Source: JAGQRJ01 sp041402045
Lineage (GTDB): Bacteria > Planctomycetota > J058
Direction of reading: 5' to 3'
DNA: 64,000 nucleotides
Assembly (NCBI GenBank): GCA_041402045.1
Contig: JAWKSZ010000041.1
Location: forward strand, 1 to 64,000
Both the position numbers and the translations under genes were made by a program. This document shows, piece after piece, positions 8,955 to 17,403 of this stretch (its first letter is position 1; every line of letters begins with the position of its first letter). The notes under the pieces were generated by a model, which was not told the DNA's origin, made no database searches, and saw only the letters and a list, made by a program, of their open reading frames with translations.

Positions 8955-9545
8955 GTGCCGATCAACCGGGTGCGCCTCGGACCCGACGCTCTGCGCTACG
9001 TGGTGAGCTATGGCGAGAACGAGGGGATCACGATCCTGCTCGACGACGCCGCCTGCCGCGCGCGCTACGCCGAGGCCGAGTTCGGCTACGACGTCGAGGA
9101 CCTGCGCGAGCTCATGGGAGCCCACGAGCTCGTGGCCTTCGGCACGCACCAGGGGAGCTGGCCCGCGACCCTGGTCCTCGCCGTCGACGACAGCTTCACC
9201 CCTGGCGAGTTGGAGTCGGTGCACCCCGAGCCGCTGGAGGGCGGGCTGCTGCGCCTGACGTCGAGCCTCGTGGTCTGCGACTGGGCGACCTACACCATGG
9301 GTTGCGACGACGCGGGTGAGGTCCTGGGCGAGCGCCTGGAGCTCGAGCCCGGCGACTACCACGTCCAGATCTGGCGCAACTTCGACGCCGAAGACGTGGT
9401 GGTCCGGGCGCCGCGTGACGAGGACGACGAGGACCACGGCGAGGACGACGACGACGGCGGACTCTACTACGTGCGCCTGTGGCGCGACCCCACGCGGCCG
9501 GTGGTCGAGGTCCCCGACCTCCCGGGCCGCGACGGGTGGTTCTAG
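8955..9545 (+). CDS. Conserved-looking hypothetical with acidic linker
   Basis: 196 residues from GTG, 3 bases after the SDR gene, so in the same operon. Not recognised. It is acidic and beta-rich. Two similar short strands, YHVQIWRN near residue 135 and YYVRLWRDPTR near 172, flank a run dominated by Asp and Glu (about 152-168), suggesting a duplicated edge strand around a disordered loop. No signal peptide. Its TAG stop shares the CTAG at 9542-9545 with the convergent FHA-GAF gene. Confidence 0.65.
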   Translation: MPINRVRLGPDALRYVVSYGENEGITILLDDAACRARYAEAEFGYDVEDLRELMGAHELVAFGTHQGSWPATLVLAVDDSFTPGELESVHPEPLEGGLLRLTSSLVVCDWATYTMGCDDAGEVLGERLELEPGDYHVQIWRNFDAEDVVVRAPRDEDDEDHGEDDDDGGLYYVRLWRDPTRPVVEVPDLPGRDGWF

Positions 9546-10612
9546 CTCAGTTGCTGGATCCCCAGGGCGCACACGTTGGCGGCGGCGACGAGGATGTCGC
9601 GGTCCTGCTCGGTGAACGCGTAGGCGTGGAGCAGGTTGTCCATGTAGATCAGCCCCGAGACCGCGTCGCCCAGCCACAGGGGCACGCAGAGGATCGAGCG
9701 CACCTGGAGCTCTTGCACCGAGGAGGCCCCGCGGAAGCGCTCGTCGAGGGTCGCGTCGTCGACGAGCACGGAGACCCGCTCGCGGATCACCTTGCGCGCG
9801 ATCGTGTGGCTGATCCCTTTGCGCCGGGCCTGAGCGTCGCTCACGCTCTTGTGCGCGCTCTTCACGCACTCGGCGTAGAGGCTGCGCTTCTTCGGGTCCA
9901 GGCGCATGAGGATCCCGCGCTCGGCGGGGATCACCTCGAGCACTCGCGCCAGGGCGTGGTCGAGGAAGTCGTGCACGTCGGTGGCGTTGGCCAGCACGCG
10001 CACGATCTGCGAGATCACGCGGATCCCGGCGTCCGAGCGCTGGCCCCGTGAACTCTGCTCGCCGCGCGCGATCGCGCTCTCCTCGATCCGCGGGGGCGGG
10101 AACGGGGTCTTGTCGTTGGGGCGGATCACCGCGCGGCGGGTGGCCGAGCCCCAGGACGCGCTGCCCTCGGGGTCGTGGACCCGCGGCGGGATCCGCGCCG
10201 CGATCTCCTGATACGCCTCGCTGAGCTGGGTCGGCTTCTCGCGAGCCACCGGCCGCACCGCCGAGTGCTGCTCGAGGTTCGGGGCGTGGATCCTCAGCCC
10301 GTCGGAGGTGGCCTCGTCGCCGAACTCGACGAACACACGGGTGCGCCCGACCTTGAGCACGTCGCCGCGGTAGAGCTGGCACTCCTCGTGGATCTTGGTC
10401 CCGTTGACGTAGGTCCCGTTGTAGCTGCTGAGGTCCCGCACGAAGACCTCCTCGCCCCGGCGCACGAAGGTGCAGTGGCGGCGCGAGAGGTAGCCGTCGT
10501 TGATCGCGATCGCGACCTCGGGGTCGCGCCCGAGGGTCAGGTCGCGCACCAGCGGCAGCCGCGCGGGCTCGCGGTTCTCCTGCACGATCACGAGGTGTGG
10601 GGGACGAGACAT
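9542..10612 (-). CDS. FHA-GAF signalling protein
   Basis: 356 residues from the ATG at 10612 (an in-frame GTG 30 bases upstream adds only low-complexity residues). The N-terminal FHA domain (about 8-95) has LGRDPEVAI, YLSRRHCTF and SSYNGTYVNG, the phosphothreonine-binding residues. A linker (100-170) precedes a GAF domain (about 180-350) ending LCVPLWLGDAVSGLIYMDN, typical of GAF sensors. No output kinase or cyclase is attached, so it probably works as an adaptor. Its end overlaps the convergent hypothetical gene by 4 bases. Confidence 0.88.
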   Translation of the reverse strand: MSRPPHLVIVQENREPARLPLVRDLTLGRDPEVAIAINDGYLSRRHCTFVRRGEEVFVRDLSSYNGTYVNGTKIHEECQLYRGDVLKVGRTRVFVEFGDEATSDGLRIHAPNLEQHSAVRPVAREKPTQLSEAYQEIAARIPPRVHDPEGSASWGSATRRAVIRPNDKTPFPPPRIEESAIARGEQSSRGQRSDAGIRVISQIVRVLANATDVHDFLDHALARVLEVIPAERGILMRLDPKKRSLYAECVKSAHKSVSDAQARRKGISHTIARKVIRERVSVLVDDATLDERFRGASSVQELQVRSILCVPLWLGDAVSGLIYMDNLLHAYAFTEQDRDILVAAANVCALGIQQLS

Positions 10613-10665
10613 GGCACCGCCGGCAGCGCGCCGAGTGGACAACTCGTGCGCTGTCCGAAGTTTAT

Positions 10666-11187
10666 CTAGGCTTCCGGGGAATCGCCACGTCCCGGGAGGC
10701 AGTCCAGGAACCGCCCCAGGGCCACGTCGCAGCCCTGATACCGTGGGCGCGGGTAGCGCTCCTCCTCGGAGACGAAGATCAGCGCGATCGCGGCGGTCAG
10801 CGCCTCCAGGCTCCAGGGCCCGGCCTCGGGGTCCGTGGCGGGCTCGAGCGCGCGCGCGCGCGCGAGCAGGCCCGCGAGGCCCTCGAGCGCCGCGGGTTCC
10901 AGCCGGGGCTGGGTCGCCCGCGCCACCTCCCGGGCCCGCTCGAGGAGCTCCTCGAGCGCGGCCTGGCCCGCGGGATCCCGCGCGAGCCGGGCTGCCTGGC
11001 GGAACAGCTCGTCGAAGCGCGGCGCGAGCCCAGGCTCGCCCTCCCGCGCCACGAGGTAGGTGCCGCCCCGGCGCAGGGGACCGACGTCGGTGAGCTGCAG
11101 GCAGGCGGCGCCGCCGTCGGAGAGCGCGAAGGCGGCGACGGGGAGCTCGACCGCGGCCCCGCCCGAGAGCACGGCGATCGTGCGCAC
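10666..11187 (-). CDS. Hypothetical protein downstream of HATPase gene
   Basis: 173 residues from the GTG at 11187, which follows the stop of the upstream gene by 17 bases. Begins MRTIAVLSGGAAVELPVAAF, a mildly hydrophobic beta start, then a helical Ala/Leu/Arg-rich middle and a C-terminus containing one cysteine pair-like YQGCDVALGRFLDC. No family recognised. Its position suggests a role in the same regulatory unit as the receiver/HATPase protein. The frame is open far upstream, but that part is antisense-type shadow of the neighbouring gene. Confidence 0.55.
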   Translation of the reverse strand: MRTIAVLSGGAAVELPVAAFALSDGGAACLQLTDVGPLRRGGTYLVAREGEPGLAPRFDELFRQAARLARDPAGQAALEELLERAREVARATQPRLEPAALEGLAGLLARARALEPATDPEAGPWSLEALTAAIALIFVSEEERYPRPRYQGCDVALGRFLDCLPGRGDSPEA

Positions 11188-11204
11188 GGTGTAGGGCGCG
11201 CCCG

Positions 11205-12011
11205 CTACTGGCCGGCTCCGGGGAGGTACTTGACCAGGTAGATCGCGTTCCCCTTGGTGTTGAACTCGATCCGGTCGCAGGTCTCCTTCATGATGAACAC
11301 GCCCAGCCCGCCGGGGCGGGCCTCGACGTCGCGCCGCGAGCGGGTGTGCTCCAGGGCCGAGACCTCGGTCGCGCGCGCGAGGAAGGCCTCGGTGTCGTGG
11401 CCCTGGCCCTCGTCGCGGATCACGAACGCCACGCGGTCGAGGCCGCGGAGGAAGGTCACGTGGATCGTGCGCTCGGGGTCCTTCTTGTTGCCGTGCTCGG
11501 CGGCGTTGCCCACCGCCTCGCGCACCGACTGGTCGAGGCGCACCTGGTCCTCGGGCTCGTAGCCGGCGATCTCGATCAGGCGCTCGCAGAGGTCGGCCAC
11601 GCGCTCGGCGCCCTCCGAGGTCGTGCGCGCCTTGAAGCGCAGCTCCTGGTCGAACAGCCGCTTCTGCCGCGCGCGGCGCATGAGGATCGTGCGCGCGCGC
11701 ACGATCACCTCGTCGGCGCCGGGGTAGGTGGGGAAGGTGTAGTCGGGCAGACAGCGCACGTCGTGGCGGTAGTCGCCCTTGATCATGATCACCGGGAGCC
11801 GGTCCCGCTCGGGCCCGTCGTAGTCGGTGCGGATCTGGATCACGAGGTCGTGGGCCCAGGGCAGGCTCTCGTCGATCAGGGAGAAGCCGAACTCGTGCTC
11901 CTCGAGCAGACCCTCGACCTGCTCGAAGTCGTCCACGGCCACGACCTCGATCCCGCCCTGCTCCAGCTCGACGGCGACACCCACGTTCTGTGCGGCGACC
12001 AGCGCCTTCAC
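11205..12011 (-). CDS. Receiver-like domain fused to anti-sigma-type HATPase
   Basis: 268 residues from GTG. The first 120 residues look like a response-regulator receiver fold, with Asp in LIDESLP as the possible phosphoacceptor and MIKGDYR near the conserved Lys. Residues 130-265 are an RsbW/SpoIIAB-like HATPase: REAVGNAAEHGN (N box), IRDEGQGHD (G1) and GGLGVFIMKETCD (G2). Such proteins phosphorylate anti-anti-sigma factors or bind sigma factors. No STAS partner is seen within the window. Cytoplasmic; divergently transcribed from gdhA. Confidence 0.85.
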   Translation of the reverse strand: MKALVAAQNVGVAVELEQGGIEVVAVDDFEQVEGLLEEHEFGFSLIDESLPWAHDLVIQIRTDYDGPERDRLPVIMIKGDYRHDVRCLPDYTFPTYPGADEVIVRARTILMRRARQKRLFDQELRFKARTTSEGAERVADLCERLIEIAGYEPEDQVRLDQSVREAVGNAAEHGNKKDPERTIHVTFLRGLDRVAFVIRDEGQGHDTEAFLARATEVSALEHTRSRRDVEARPGGLGVFIMKETCDRIEFNTKGNAIYLVKYLPGAGQ

Positions 12012-12200
12012 GCCACGCTCCCCTTTGGCCGGATTCTAACGATCGATCAGGGCCCGCGCCGCCGCCCCCACTCCAGGGCTGAAACAATACTCGCGGCACG
12101 ACTTATCGCGGTGCGTCACGGCCCGAAGATCCTCCGTGGTTGGTTGCCGCACGCCACCCAACGGGGTTATCCTCTGGCCTGCCTGCAGCCAGGAGGCTCT

Positions 12201-13424
12201 GTGCTCTCGGACACCTCCCACTACTTCCGCAACGCCGCCAAGGTCATGGGGATCGGCCAGCGCGTCCAGCGCGTGCTCGAGCGGCCCCAGCGCTCGATCA
12301 AGGTCGAGATCACCGTCGAGCTCGACAACGGCGACCTCGGCACCTACACGGGCTACCGCGTGCAGCACAACCGCGCGCGCGGCCCCGGCAAGGGCGGCCT
12401 GCGCTACCACCCCACCATGGACGAGGACCACGCGATCGCCCTCGCCGGGCTCATGACCTGGAAGACCGCGATCGTGGACATTCCCTACGGCGGCGCCAAG
12501 GGCGGGATCGACTGCGACCCGCGCTCGCTCTCGCCGCGGGAGGTCGAGCGGATCACCCGCAAGTTCGTGGGCGAGATCCACGAGGTGATCGGGCCCACGG
12601 TGGACATTCCCGCGCCGGACGTGAACACCAACGCTCAGATCATGGCGTGGATCATGAACGAGTACTCCCGCTTCCACGGGTTCAGCCCGGCGGTGGTCAC
12701 CGGCAAGCCGGTCGACCTCCACGGCTCCCCGGGGCGCGAGGAGGCCACCGGCCTGGGCGTGACCTACTGCATCGAGGAGCTCCTCAGCCGGCAGAAGACG
12801 ACCGTCGCCGAGAACACCTACGCGATCCAGGGCTTCGGCAACGTGGGCTCCTGGCTGGCGCACCACCTGCACAAGCGCGGGGGCAAGGTCGTCGCGGTCA
12901 GCGACATCGGCGGGGCGCTCTACCGCAAGGACGGGATCCCGATCGACGACCTGATCGAGTACTTCACTGAGAAGCGGACCCTCGAGGGCTTCCCCGAGGC
13001 CGAGGCGATCCCCCGCGACGACGTGCTCTACGTCGACTGCGACATCCTGATCCCGGCGGCCCTCGGCGGCGTGCTCACCAAGGAGAACGCCAAGGACGTC
13101 AAGGCCAAGATCGTGGTCGAGGCGGCCAACGCGCCGACCACCCCCGAAGCGGACGAGATCTTCCACGAGAGCGGCGTGATCGTCGTCCCCGACGTGCTCG
13201 CCAACGCCGGCGGCGTGATCGTGTCCTACTTCGAGTGGGTGCAGAACATTCAGCAGTTCCGCTGGGAGCTCGAAGAGATCCGCAGCAAGCTCCAGCGCTA
13301 CATGCGCAACGCGTTCACCACCGTGTGGGACCTGGCGCAGCGCAAGAACATTAGCCTCCGCACAGCGGCCTACGTGGTCGCGATCGGGCGGGTCGGCAAA
13401 GCCACCGTGCTAAGCGGTTTGTAG
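12201..13424 (+). CDS. gdhA: Glutamate dehydrogenase (Glu/Leu/Phe/Val family)
   Basis: 407 residues from a GTG with a strong AGGAGG at 12191-12196. It oxidatively deaminates glutamate to 2-oxoglutarate or runs in reverse for ammonia assimilation. The substrate domain has GPGKGGLRYHP and MTWKTAIVDIPYGGAKGG with both active-site lysines; the Rossmann domain has QGFGNVGSW. Length and motifs match catabolic-type hexameric GDH. Leu or Phe dehydrogenases are shorter. The divergent 189-base gap to the HATPase gene should hold both promoters. A CNB-domain gene follows after 6 bases and may be co-transcribed. Confidence 0.93.
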   Translation: MLSDTSHYFRNAAKVMGIGQRVQRVLERPQRSIKVEITVELDNGDLGTYTGYRVQHNRARGPGKGGLRYHPTMDEDHAIALAGLMTWKTAIVDIPYGGAKGGIDCDPRSLSPREVERITRKFVGEIHEVIGPTVDIPAPDVNTNAQIMAWIMNEYSRFHGFSPAVVTGKPVDLHGSPGREEATGLGVTYCIEELLSRQKTTVAENTYAIQGFGNVGSWLAHHLHKRGGKVVAVSDIGGALYRKDGIPIDDLIEYFTEKRTLEGFPEAEAIPRDDVLYVDCDILIPAALGGVLTKENAKDVKAKIVVEAANAPTTPEADEIFHESGVIVVPDVLANAGGVIVSYFEWVQNIQQFRWELEEIRSKLQRYMRNAFTTVWDLAQRKNISLRTAAYVVAIGRVGKATVLSGL

Positions 13425-13430
13425 GGACCC

Positions 13431-13982
13431 ATGACGACGCGCAAGGAAGTCCGCAAGACCGAACGCTTCCACCAGATCCCGATCTTCTCCAACCTCGCGG
13501 GCAAAGAGGTCGGGGAGATCCTGCGGATCACCAAGGAGCAGAAGTACAAGCCCGGGGACGTGGTGTTCTCACCCAACGACCCCTGCGACGGCTTCTACAT
13601 CATCCTCGACGGTCGGGTCGACATTCGGCTCTCGAACGACAAGGGCAAGACCCAGACCACGATCGCCACGCTCTCGCACCGCAGCGTGTTCGGCGAAATG
13701 TCCTTCTTGGGCAAGCGCCCGCGCTCGGCCTGGGCCGTAGCGGTCGAGGACACCCGGCTCAACCGCGTCGACGGCGAGGCCTTCCAGGCCTCCCTCGATC
13801 GCGGCGACGTGTCGGCCTACAAGGTGATCCACAACTTCGCGATCCTGATCGCCGGCCGCCTGCGCCGCGTGGAGGACGAGCTCCTCGACGTGCTGCAGAA
13901 CATTGGCCCCGAGAAGCGCAAGGAGAAGCTGGCCGAGCTCCAGGAGTTCCGCCACACCCTCTACCGCGACTGGTCGTTCTGA
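13431..13982 (+). CDS. Cyclic nucleotide-binding domain protein
   Basis: 183 residues with one cNMP-binding beta-roll (about 18-130): KPGDVVFSPNDPCDGFYIIL, VFGEMSFLGKRPRSAWAVA. The GEMSFLGKRPRSA phosphate-binding cassette contains the family Glu and Arg, so nucleotide binding is plausible. There is no DNA-binding HTH of the Crp type; the C-terminus is a 45-residue helix instead. It probably regulates by protein contact. Co-oriented with gdhA at a 6-base gap, and followed by a strong hairpin. Confidence 0.85.
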   Translation: MTTRKEVRKTERFHQIPIFSNLAGKEVGEILRITKEQKYKPGDVVFSPNDPCDGFYIILDGRVDIRLSNDKGKTQTTIATLSHRSVFGEMSFLGKRPRSAWAVAVEDTRLNRVDGEAFQASLDRGDVSAYKVIHNFAILIAGRLRRVEDELLDVLQNIGPEKRKEKLAELQEFRHTLYRDWSF

Positions 13983-14074
13983 GCCAGCGCTCACGATCCT
14001 GAGCGGGCGAGGGCTCGCGCGGGAGTCGTGAGCGCGCCGACCCGCTCGCCCGCTCAGGATCGTGGCGCTGGCTC
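13981..14074. terminator. Long hairpin between convergent genes
   Basis: A left arm at 13981-14011 and a right arm at 14045-14074 are reverse complements over about 30 bases except for one missing base. It begins inside the stop codon of the CNB gene and lies between it and the convergent mazG-like gene, so it could terminate both transcripts. There is no T-tract. Confidence 0.6.
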
Positions 14075-14112
14075 CTAGGAGCGGTGCGCGGGCCAACTGA
14101 TGCGCCGAGTCC

Positions 14113-14438
14113 CTACGCCTCCTCTTGACGCTCGCGGCGCCGGCAGGCGCAGGGGGTCGCGCTGCAGCGCGGGCAGCCCTGGGCGTACTTCTGGCTGGCC
14201 GCCGCCAGGTCCACGCCCTTGATCGAGGCCAAGGTCACGAGCCAGGCGAACACGTCGGCGAACTCCTCCTCGAGGTTCTGGCGGTCGTCGCCGCGCAGCG
14301 CGCGGCTGGAGACTCGCCGACCTCCTCCACGAACCAAGGCGAAGCACTCGATCGCGCCCCGGGCGTTGTCCTTCTTGAAGTGATCGCCTCGATCTGGTCC
14401 TGGAACTCCCGCACCCCGAGCTGGTCTGCCGCCTGCAC
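14113..14438 (-). pseudogene. MazG-like nucleotide pyrophosphohydrolase, frameshifted
   Basis: Reading three minus-strand frames in turn rebuilds a short MazG-like protein: VREFQDQIEAI, then KKDNARGAIECFA, then WFVEEVGE, then SRALRGDDRQNLEEEFADVF and the tail VDLAAASQKYAQGCPRC. EEVGE and EEEFADVFAW are the metal-binding Glu/Asp motifs of the family, which hydrolyses nucleoside triphosphates to monophosphates. At least three single-base shifts (near 14385, 14325 and 14315) break the frame. The GTG at 14438 is the likely start. Either a dead gene or sequence error. Confidence 0.65.
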
Positions 14439-14580
14439 CGCCGCCTCCGTTCAGGCCGGCAGTACTGCCGCCGACCTGCCCGGCCGGGCTGGACTTAGAC
14501 CCAATATCCTTCCTCTTGCGTTAATCATTCACCCGGCACGAGAACTACTTGGTCAGGCGAGAGAGAGCGAAGGAGACCTC

Positions 14581-14970
14581 ATGACTCAACGCGCCTTCCC
14601 CTACCTGTATGCCGACGCCCCGGCGGCGATCGACTTCCTCTCCAACGCCTTCGGGTTCGAGCCCGGCATGCGCTTCGACGTGGACGACGGCCGCGTCGGG
14701 CACGCCGAGCTCCACTGCCAGGGCAGCACCCGTGCCCTGGCGTCGGTGTGGCCCGACATGGGCTTCGCCTCGCCTCGGGACCTCCCCGCGGTCCGCACTC
14801 AGATCAAGTTCCAAGTGGACGACGTCGACGCCCACTACGCTCGCGCCCGTGAGCGTGGCGCCACAGTAGCTCTCGGAACCCGAGGCCCGGCGACGAGCGG
14901 GTCTACCGCGCGGTCGACCTCGAGGGGCACCGCTGGATCTTCAGACGGCCGCCAGCTGATCCGCGCGTGA
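14581..14970 (+). pseudogene. VOC/glyoxalase-family protein, frameshifted near 3' end
   Basis: Begins MTQRAFPYLYADAPAAIDFL and runs in one frame to about 14875 with the VOC fold pattern (FGFEPGMRF, VGHAELHCQG, IKFQVDDVDAHYARA). The expected final strand, VYRAVDLEGHRWIF, is present but in another frame, so one base is gained or lost near 14870. An AGGAGACC sits before the ATG. Proteins of this PhnB-like type bind small molecules. The stop overlaps the following ArsR start, forming a VOC-ArsR-SRPBCC set. Confidence 0.65.
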
Positions 14971-15303
14971 ACCTCGACCGGACCCTCACCGCCCTCGCCG
15001 ATCGGCACCGCAGGCGAGATCGTGGATCGCCTGCGGGAGGGTCCGGCGCGTGCGGGGGAGCTGGCAGATTCCGTGGGCCTCAGCCCCCCTGCGACCAGCC
15101 GCCACCTGAAGCACCTGCGCCAGGAGGGCCTGATCGAAGCGACCGCAGACCCCGGGGACGCCCGGGCCCGGATCTACCGCCTGGTGCGAGACCCGTTCGC
15201 GGAGCTGCGCGCCTGGGTCGACCACGTCGAGGGGCTGTGGGCCGACCAACTCGACGCCTTCGCGGCCCACGTCGAGCGCACCCGCCGAGGAGAACAGCCA
15301 TGA
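14967..15303 (+). pseudogene. ArsR-family transcriptional regulator, frameshifted near 5' end
   Basis: From the GTG at 14967 the frame reads MNLDRTLTALAD and then shifts near 15000; the rest continues in another frame as VDRLREGPARAGELAD, the recognition helix region LSPPATSRHLKHLRQEGL and a wing to RRGEQP. This is a winged-helix repressor of about 112 residues. There are no clear metal-binding cysteines, so it is of the type paired with SRPBCC genes rather than an arsenic sensor. Its TGA overlaps the next ATG. Confidence 0.7.
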
Positions 15304-15725
15304 GCGACACCGGCGCCGTCCGCGTCCAGACCCAGGTCCGCGTCTCCCGCCCGAGGCGTTTCGGATCTTCACCCGAAGAGCTCGACGCCTGGTGGCGCCG
15401 CGACCCGCGCTCGCTTCGACCCCGTCCGCAGCGGGCGCCTGAGCTTCGAGGAGCGCGCCTGGTCAGGTGCCTACGCCGACGAGCGCTTCGAGGTGGGCGA
15501 GGTCCTGGCCTGGGACCCCGGCCGCCACCTCGCTGTCGCGTGGCGCACCTCGGACTACGCCCCCGGCGAGGCCACCCGCGTCGACGTGCGCTTCTCCCCC
15601 GCGCCCGGGGGTGCGACCGCGATCGAGCTCACCCACAGCGGCTTCGACGCCCTCACCCTCACCCACCCGGCCCGCCGAGCGCGGACCACCCCTCAGCCTT
15701 CGCGAGCATGGTCGCGCTGCGCTGA
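15300..15725 (+). pseudogene. SRPBCC (AHSA1-like) protein, frameshifted
   Basis: Pieces in different frames join into an AHSA1-type START-fold protein: MSDTGAVRVQTQVRVS, FDPVRSGRLSFEERAW, then ERFEVGEVLAWDPGRHLAV, RVDVRFSPAPGGATAIELTH and an end in HPSAFASMVALR before the TGA at 15725. At least three shifts are needed. ArsR and AHSA1 genes commonly form a two-gene unit in which the repressor controls the SRPBCC gene; here the VOC gene joins them. Confidence 0.6.
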
Positions 15726-15759
15726 GCCGACTCACCCGGCTCCGCGCGCGCTGCTGAGC

Positions 15760-17107
15760 TCAGCCGCAGGCCCAGCCGAAGGCCAGCACGTCGAGGTGCG
15801 TCGGGCACTGGGTCACGTGGCCGGTGCCGTCGGCGGCGAAGAGCATGCGCAGCGGGCCGTCGTCGGCGCCGACCTGGGCTTGCAGCTCCATGCGCGCCTC
15901 GCACTGCGGGCAGCTCGGCCACTCCGCGCCCACAGGCCCAGGCGGAGCCAGCCCAGCAGCCGGGTCTCGTGGCTGGGGCTGGCGTAGGGATCCGCGGCGT
16001 CCGCGGAGCCCTCGCGCACGGGTCAGGAGGAGCTGCTCGCGGGCGATCTGGAGCTCGTCGGAGAGGTCGCGGACGTCCTCGGAGTGCAGCGTAGTGATCT
16101 GCTCGTCCCAGCCCACGAGATCGGCGGGCTCGGGCGGCTCAGGGCACTCGGGGACCTCGCTCGCCGGGAGCGACTCGCTGAGGAAGCGCAGCACGCGGTT
16201 GGTGCCGAAGGGCTCCCAGGCGTCGTCGGCGCCGCAGTCGCTCGACGAGCAGTAGAAGAGCTGGAGGTGGCGCGCCCCGGCGGGGAAGCGCGCCTGGACC
16301 GGCTCGGGGCACGTCTCCCGCGCGAGCTGCAACGCGAGGGGCAGGGGCGCGGCGCAGTTGGGGCAGGTGGGCCAGGCCTCGCCCGGGGCCAGGAGCGCCA
16401 GCCCGCCGACCTTGGAGCAGCCCGCGTCGCCCGTGGGCGCGGCGACGCGCGGGACGTAGCTCGGCCGCAGGCGACCCTCGAGGGCCGCGCGCAGCTGCTG
16501 CAGGAGCTGGGGCTCGAGCGGCGGGGTGGGCTCGCGCACCGGCGGCGGCGCTGGCGGCTCCTGGCCGGTGAGCGCCTCGCGCTCGGGGATCGGCTGGCCC
16601 CGCCCCCACACTGCCTCCCCGCTCACCGCGTCCAGCACCTGCGCCACCCCTTCGGCGTCGCAGACCAGGGTCCGCGACAGCGGCGAGACGAAGGCTGGGG
16701 GGTAGGCCGCGAGGAGCGCCCCCAGCGCCTCGCGGATCGGGCTCGCGTCGGCGCACCCGGTGACCCGCACGATCACGCCGTGCCCGGTGGACGCGGCGGT
16801 CACCGTGAGCTCGACCAGGTCGGCGTCGAGCTCCCCGCTCGACCTCGAACACGAGCACGTCGGGGGTCCATGCGCAGCGCGGAGCGCCCGGCCTGCCTCG
16901 GGGTCAGCTCGTCGCCGAGCTCCAGCCGGGTGAAGCGGACCTCGTCGGGCCAAGCCTGTGGCTCGCGCGAAGCCACGATCACGTGGCAGTTCTCTGCGGC
17001 GACGGCCAGCCCTCGCGCGACGGCCTGCCCGCCGGCGTCGCCGACCACGAAGTGAGGGGAGCCTGCCGCTGGCGAAGGTCCTGGAGCGCGTCGTCGATCT
17101 CAGCCAC
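15760..17107 (-). pseudogene. DUF1963-like protein, frameshifted
   Basis: The likely start is the GTG at 17107 (VAEIDDALQDLRQRQAP), followed in other frames by GLAVAAENCHVIVAS, LDADLVELTVTAAS and a long intact central part. The second half has KVGGLALLAPGEAWPTCPNC, FYCSSSDCG and EWPSCPQCEARMELQAQ, which match the YwqG/DUF1963 pattern with extra CxxC pairs; it ends in DVLAFGWACG. At least four shifts are needed (near 17045, 16855, 15990 and 15945). Function of the family is unknown. Confidence 0.55.
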
Positions 17108-17250
17108 CGGGGGTCGCTTTCCCCTCGCTGCGAGGGATCGCGGGTCGGAGCCTGCCTCCAGCGGGTCGGGGCTGCCGCGCACTCTACCCGCGGGCCGCGG
17201 AAGGGTGGGTCGGAGCACGGCGCGCCCAGCCGCCCCTGCGTTCCAGTGGT

Positions 17251-17398
17251 CCGTCAGGGTTGATTCCAGCGGTGATCGCGCCGCAATCGTCGTTCCTGGC
17301 GAGGCGCGAGGAGCGAGCAACGCGGGCCATTGTGACCGACCGCAACAACGCCAGGGGCGACGAGGGCAAGCGAGCGCCGCTGGAATCAGCCCTGACGG
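17251..17398. repeat. 148-bp palindromic (MITE/REP-like) element
   Basis: Terminal arms at 17251-17271 and 17378-17398 are reverse complements at 20 of 21 positions. Inside them the segments near 17284-17302 and 17350-17368 also pair at about 15 of 19, so the whole unit can fold into one long stem. It lies just past the 3' end of the glycosyltransferase gene. No coding potential and no transposase nearby. The gap 17108-17250 shows nothing else. Confidence 0.5.
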
Positions 17399-17403
17399 GC
17401 CGC

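Noticed and set aside
11346..12200. Glutamate dehydrogenase with a 285-residue N-terminal extension
   Set aside because: That stretch is antisense to the receiver/HATPase gene; AGGAGG and a GTG at 12201 mark the true start.
14113..17107. Frameshifted block considered as a prophage or transposon remnant
   Set aside because: No transposase, integrase, direct repeats or phage genes are visible; the genes are ordinary housekeeping or regulatory types.
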